From Chloroflexota bacterium (GTDB lineage Bacteria > Chloroflexota > Anaerolineae > UBA4142): a stretch of 32,168 bases of DNA. The stretch is from NCBI GenBank assembly GCA_016223105.1, contig JACRPR010000230.1:1-32168 (forward strand), given 5' to 3'. Under the pieces are notes generated by a model. It saw only the letters and a list, made by a program, of their open reading frames with translations, made no database searches and was not told where the DNA came from. Below are positions 30,389-32,168 of the stretch, piece by piece. The translations under genes were made by a program, and so were the position numbers. Position 1 is the stretch's first letter. Every line of letters begins with the position of its first letter.

Positions 30389-31618
30389 ATGATGAATTTG
30401 GTTCGACTCTTGTCACTTGTCGCACGCATCGGCGCAGACGCGCGTGATTCAAGTGACATACGTTTGCGAAAAACGATTCTGGTCACGTCGAGTCTCATCC
30501 TGATTTTTGCGGGCGCGATCTGGGGTATGTTGTACAGCACATTCAACGAACCGATCGCTGGCGCAATTCCACTGAGTTACTCATTCCTCTCGACAATCAG
30601 TTTGCTCGCCTTTGCGCGCGTTCGCAATTTTCCGATTTTTCGTTTCATTCAACTGCTCTTGATTTTGTCGCTCCCCTTTCTACTTCAAATCACACTCGGC
30701 GGATTTATTAGTTCGAGCGCAGTCGTCCTGTGGTCGTTGATTTGTCCTATCGGTGCGCTCGTGCTTGCCGATCTGCGCCAAGCCTTTCGTTGGTTTGCCA
30801 TCTATCTTGGATTGGTCGCCACGAGCGGATTCCTCCAAACGTACACGCGCGCGTCAAACAATCTGCCACCTGAATTCGTCACGCTCTTTTTCGTTTTGAA
30901 CATTAGCGCAATTTCCGCGACGGCGTTCTGCCTGATCGCTTTATTTATCGCGCAAAAAGATTCTGCCTACAATCTTTTGCGCGCCGAGCAAGAAAAATCC
31001 GAAAACCTATTGCTCAATATCCTGCCCAAAGAAATCGCCCACCTCCTCAAAAACCAGGGCGGTACCATCGCGGATTATTACGATCAAGTGAGTATATTGT
31101 TTGCGGACATTGTGGATTTTACGCCGCTCTCCGCCGAACTCTCCGCGCGCGAGGTCGTCGAAACGCTCAACGAGATTTTCACGCAGTTTGATTCGCTCGT
31201 GGACGAGTACGGCGTCGAGAAAATCGAAACCGTCGGCGATGAGTACATGGCGGCGTGCGGCGTCCCGCGCGCCTGCCCCGATCACGCGCACGCGCTTGCG
31301 CGACTGGCTTTGCGAATGTGCGCGTTCGTTGCGACGCGTCCCGCGCGCGCGAACCGACAGCTCGCGATTCGAATCGGAATTCATTCCGGTCCGGTGGTAG
31401 GCGGTGTGATCGGGCGCAAAAAATTCGCGTTCGAATTGTTTGGCGACACGGTGAACACAGCAAACCGGATGCAATCGCACGGCGCGTCGGGCAAGATTCA
31501 AATTTCGCGCGCCACGTACGAACTCATCAAAAATGATTTTATTTGCGAATCGCGTGGACCGGTAACGATCAAAGGCAAGGGAACAATGGAAACGTGGTTT
31601 GTCGTCGCCAAAAAATAG
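30389..31618 (+). CDS. Membrane class III nucleotide cyclase, possibly guanylate type
   Basis: A 409-residue enzyme. About six membrane spans (about 27-190) lead to a short signalling helix (SENLLLNILPKEIAHLLKN) of the kind seen in guanylate cyclases, then the catalytic domain (about 230-405). The metal aspartates are Asp240 (ILFADIVDFT) and Asp284 (TVGDE). Transition-state residues Asn356 and Arg360 lie in GDTVNTANRM. The purine-selecting position in KIETVGDE is Glu280, as in guanylate cyclases, where adenylate cyclases have Lys. The second selecting position in FELFGD is Glu349, in place of Asp (adenylate) or Cys (guanylate). The product, cGMP or cAMP, is therefore open. No good RBS precedes the start; the ATG at 30392 is an equal choice. 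Confidence 0.9.
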   Translation: MMNLVRLLSLVARIGADARDSSDIRLRKTILVTSSLILIFAGAIWGMLYSTFNEPIAGAIPLSYSFLSTISLLAFARVRNFPIFRFIQLLLILSLPFLLQITLGGFISSSAVVLWSLICPIGALVLADLRQAFRWFAIYLGLVATSGFLQTYTRASNNLPPEFVTLFFVLNISAISATAFCLIALFIAQKDSAYNLLRAEQEKSENLLLNILPKEIAHLLKNQGGTIADYYDQVSILFADIVDFTPLSAELSAREVVETLNEIFTQFDSLVDEYGVEKIETVGDEYMAACGVPRACPDHAHALARLALRMCAFVATRPARANRQLAIRIGIHSGPVVGGVIGRKKFAFELFGDTVNTANRMQSHGASGKIQISRATYELIKNDFICESRGPVTIKGKGTMETWFVVAKK

Positions 31619-31627
31619 TTTGCAAAA

Positions 31628-31695
31628 CGTAACTGCTCAGCCAGCATCCTTCGACTCCGCTTCGCTCCGCTAAGGATGCTGGCTGAGCAGTTACG
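31628..31695. repeat. Perfect 24-bp-arm palindrome
   Basis: GTAACTGCTCAGCCAGCATC begins the left arm and its exact complement ends the right arm, with a 20-base loop (CGACTCCGCTTCGCTCCGCT). An A-run follows. It starts 10 bases after the cyclase stop and may serve as its 3' end. Confidence 0.88.
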
Positions 31696-31700
31696 AAAAA

Positions 31701-31729
31701 ATAATCTGTGCAATCTGTGAAATCTGTGG
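31701..31729. repeat. Three tandem AATCTGTG units
   Basis: AATCTGTGCA, AATCTGTGAA and AATCTGTGG follow each other at about a 10-base period. It lies between the cyclase palindrome and the next promoter. Confidence 0.65.
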
Positions 31730-31747
31730 TTGAAATTTTTGATGGGC

Positions 31748-31776
31748 TAGACAAATCACGCGCTTGGCGCGATAAT
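31748..31776 (+). promoter_or_regulatory. Promoter of the last gene
   Basis: TAGACA (31748-31753) and GATAAT (31771-31776) with a 17-base spacer, about 36 bases before the start codon. Confidence 0.6.
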
Positions 31777-31811
31777 TCGCCCAGTCAGCAAACTCAATGC
31801 GGAGGATGACG

Positions 31812-32168
31812 ATGGCAATCGAAACCAATCCACCGGCGCGGCGCGACATTTTTCCGGGATTGATCAGCGCGGGCATTTTGATCATCACGCTCGCGTGGCT
31901 CTTTTTCGGCGGCGGGATGGCACTGCTCGCGCAAATTGACATCGTGGCAAAATGGCTCGCGGTGATCGCGCTGATGGTTTTCGCACTGGGCTGGATTGGG
32001 CACGCCAACACCAGCGCGCCAGGCAAACCAGGTCGCTGGCTCGGCATTCTCATTGATTCGAGTTATCGCATGAGCTTGTCGCGCTTGCAGATCACCTTGT
32101 GGACAGTCGTCGCGTTATCCGCGTGGCTGGTGATCGTTCTACCGCGTCTTCTCGGCGGCGCGGTGATC
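31812..32168 (+). CDS. Multi-span membrane protein, truncated by window edge
   Basis: 119 codons are visible and the frame is open at the right edge. The ATG at 31812 follows GGAGGA at 5-base spacing. The product starts MAIETNPPARRDIFPG and has three hydrophobic spans (about 17-38, 45-62 and 95-115). Between the second and third is a conserved-looking stretch, GILIDSSYRMSLSRLQITLW, that could be a cytoplasmic loop. I do not recognise a family. It has its own promoter, so it is probably separate from the cyclase gene. Membrane location is clear; function is unknown. Confidence 0.75.
   Translation, partial: MAIETNPPARRDIFPGLISAGILIITLAWLFFGGGMALLAQIDIVAKWLAVIALMVFALGWIGHANTSAPGKPGRWLGILIDSSYRMSLSRLQITLWTVVALSAWLVIVLPRLLGGAVI

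Overview
The window reads as a chromosomal segment of a Chloroflexota bacterium, most likely Anaerolineae-like. I infer this from moderately high GC with heavy use of GCG/CGC codons, two lipoproteins with long Pro/Thr-rich linkers (PTATP/VPPTATP type), many GAF/PAS hybrid kinases, and many short palindromic repeats at gene junctions and inside genes. This is inference; no rRNA or marker gene is present.

Layout. (1) 1-1730, minus strand: a promoter, a c-di-GMP-I (GEMM-I) riboswitch with an intrinsic terminator, a 39-residue membrane peptide, an OmpR-type response regulator and a truncated coiled-coil/membrane protein. (2) 1783-3670: a TIGR01777-type SDR (minus) and a lipoprotein (plus), separated by a palindromic element and promoters for both genes. 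(3) 3998-17241, plus strand: a signalling super-locus. It holds a hybrid histidine kinase, a receiver, a STAS anti-anti-sigma factor, an unrecognised 296-residue protein, an RsbW-like kinase, a GAF-PP2C phosphatase, a five-GAF hybrid kinase, an HPt protein and a receiver-PP2C phosphatase, and ends at a bidirectional terminator. (4) 17280-22819, minus strand: a CoxG-like SRPBCC protein, an acyl-CoA synthetase, AllH and AllG homologues (oxamate carbamoyltransferase subunits), a cyclase-family hydrolase and an inserted four-helix-bundle gene. (5) 22883-25212, minus strand: an AT-richer gene for a PD-(D/E)xK (DUF3883-like) nuclease and a HEPN/MNT pair; the two units share the same promoter pattern. 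(6) 25264-29020: an ABC-2 export system with two permeases (minus), one fused to a PrsW-like intramembrane protease, and a divergent, apparently leaderless ATPase. (7) 29140-32168, plus strand: a beta-propeller-like lipoprotein, a membrane class III nucleotide cyclase and a truncated membrane protein.

How the genes may work together. In region 3, phosphate could pass from the kinases' receivers through the HPt protein to the receiver-PP2C phosphatase. That enzyme and the GAF-PP2C phosphatase could then both act on the STAS protein, which is opposed by the RsbW-like kinase. No sigma factor lies in the window, so the output is unknown, and the unrecognised protein inside the operon is the obvious candidate partner. 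c-di-GMP (riboswitch) and a cyclic purine nucleotide (cyclase) are two further second-messenger signals.

The most unusual general feature is the repeat load. More than twenty palindromic or short-tandem elements of several families occur. At least four lie in frame inside conserved enzyme domains, others supply the last codons of genes, and one is nested inside another.
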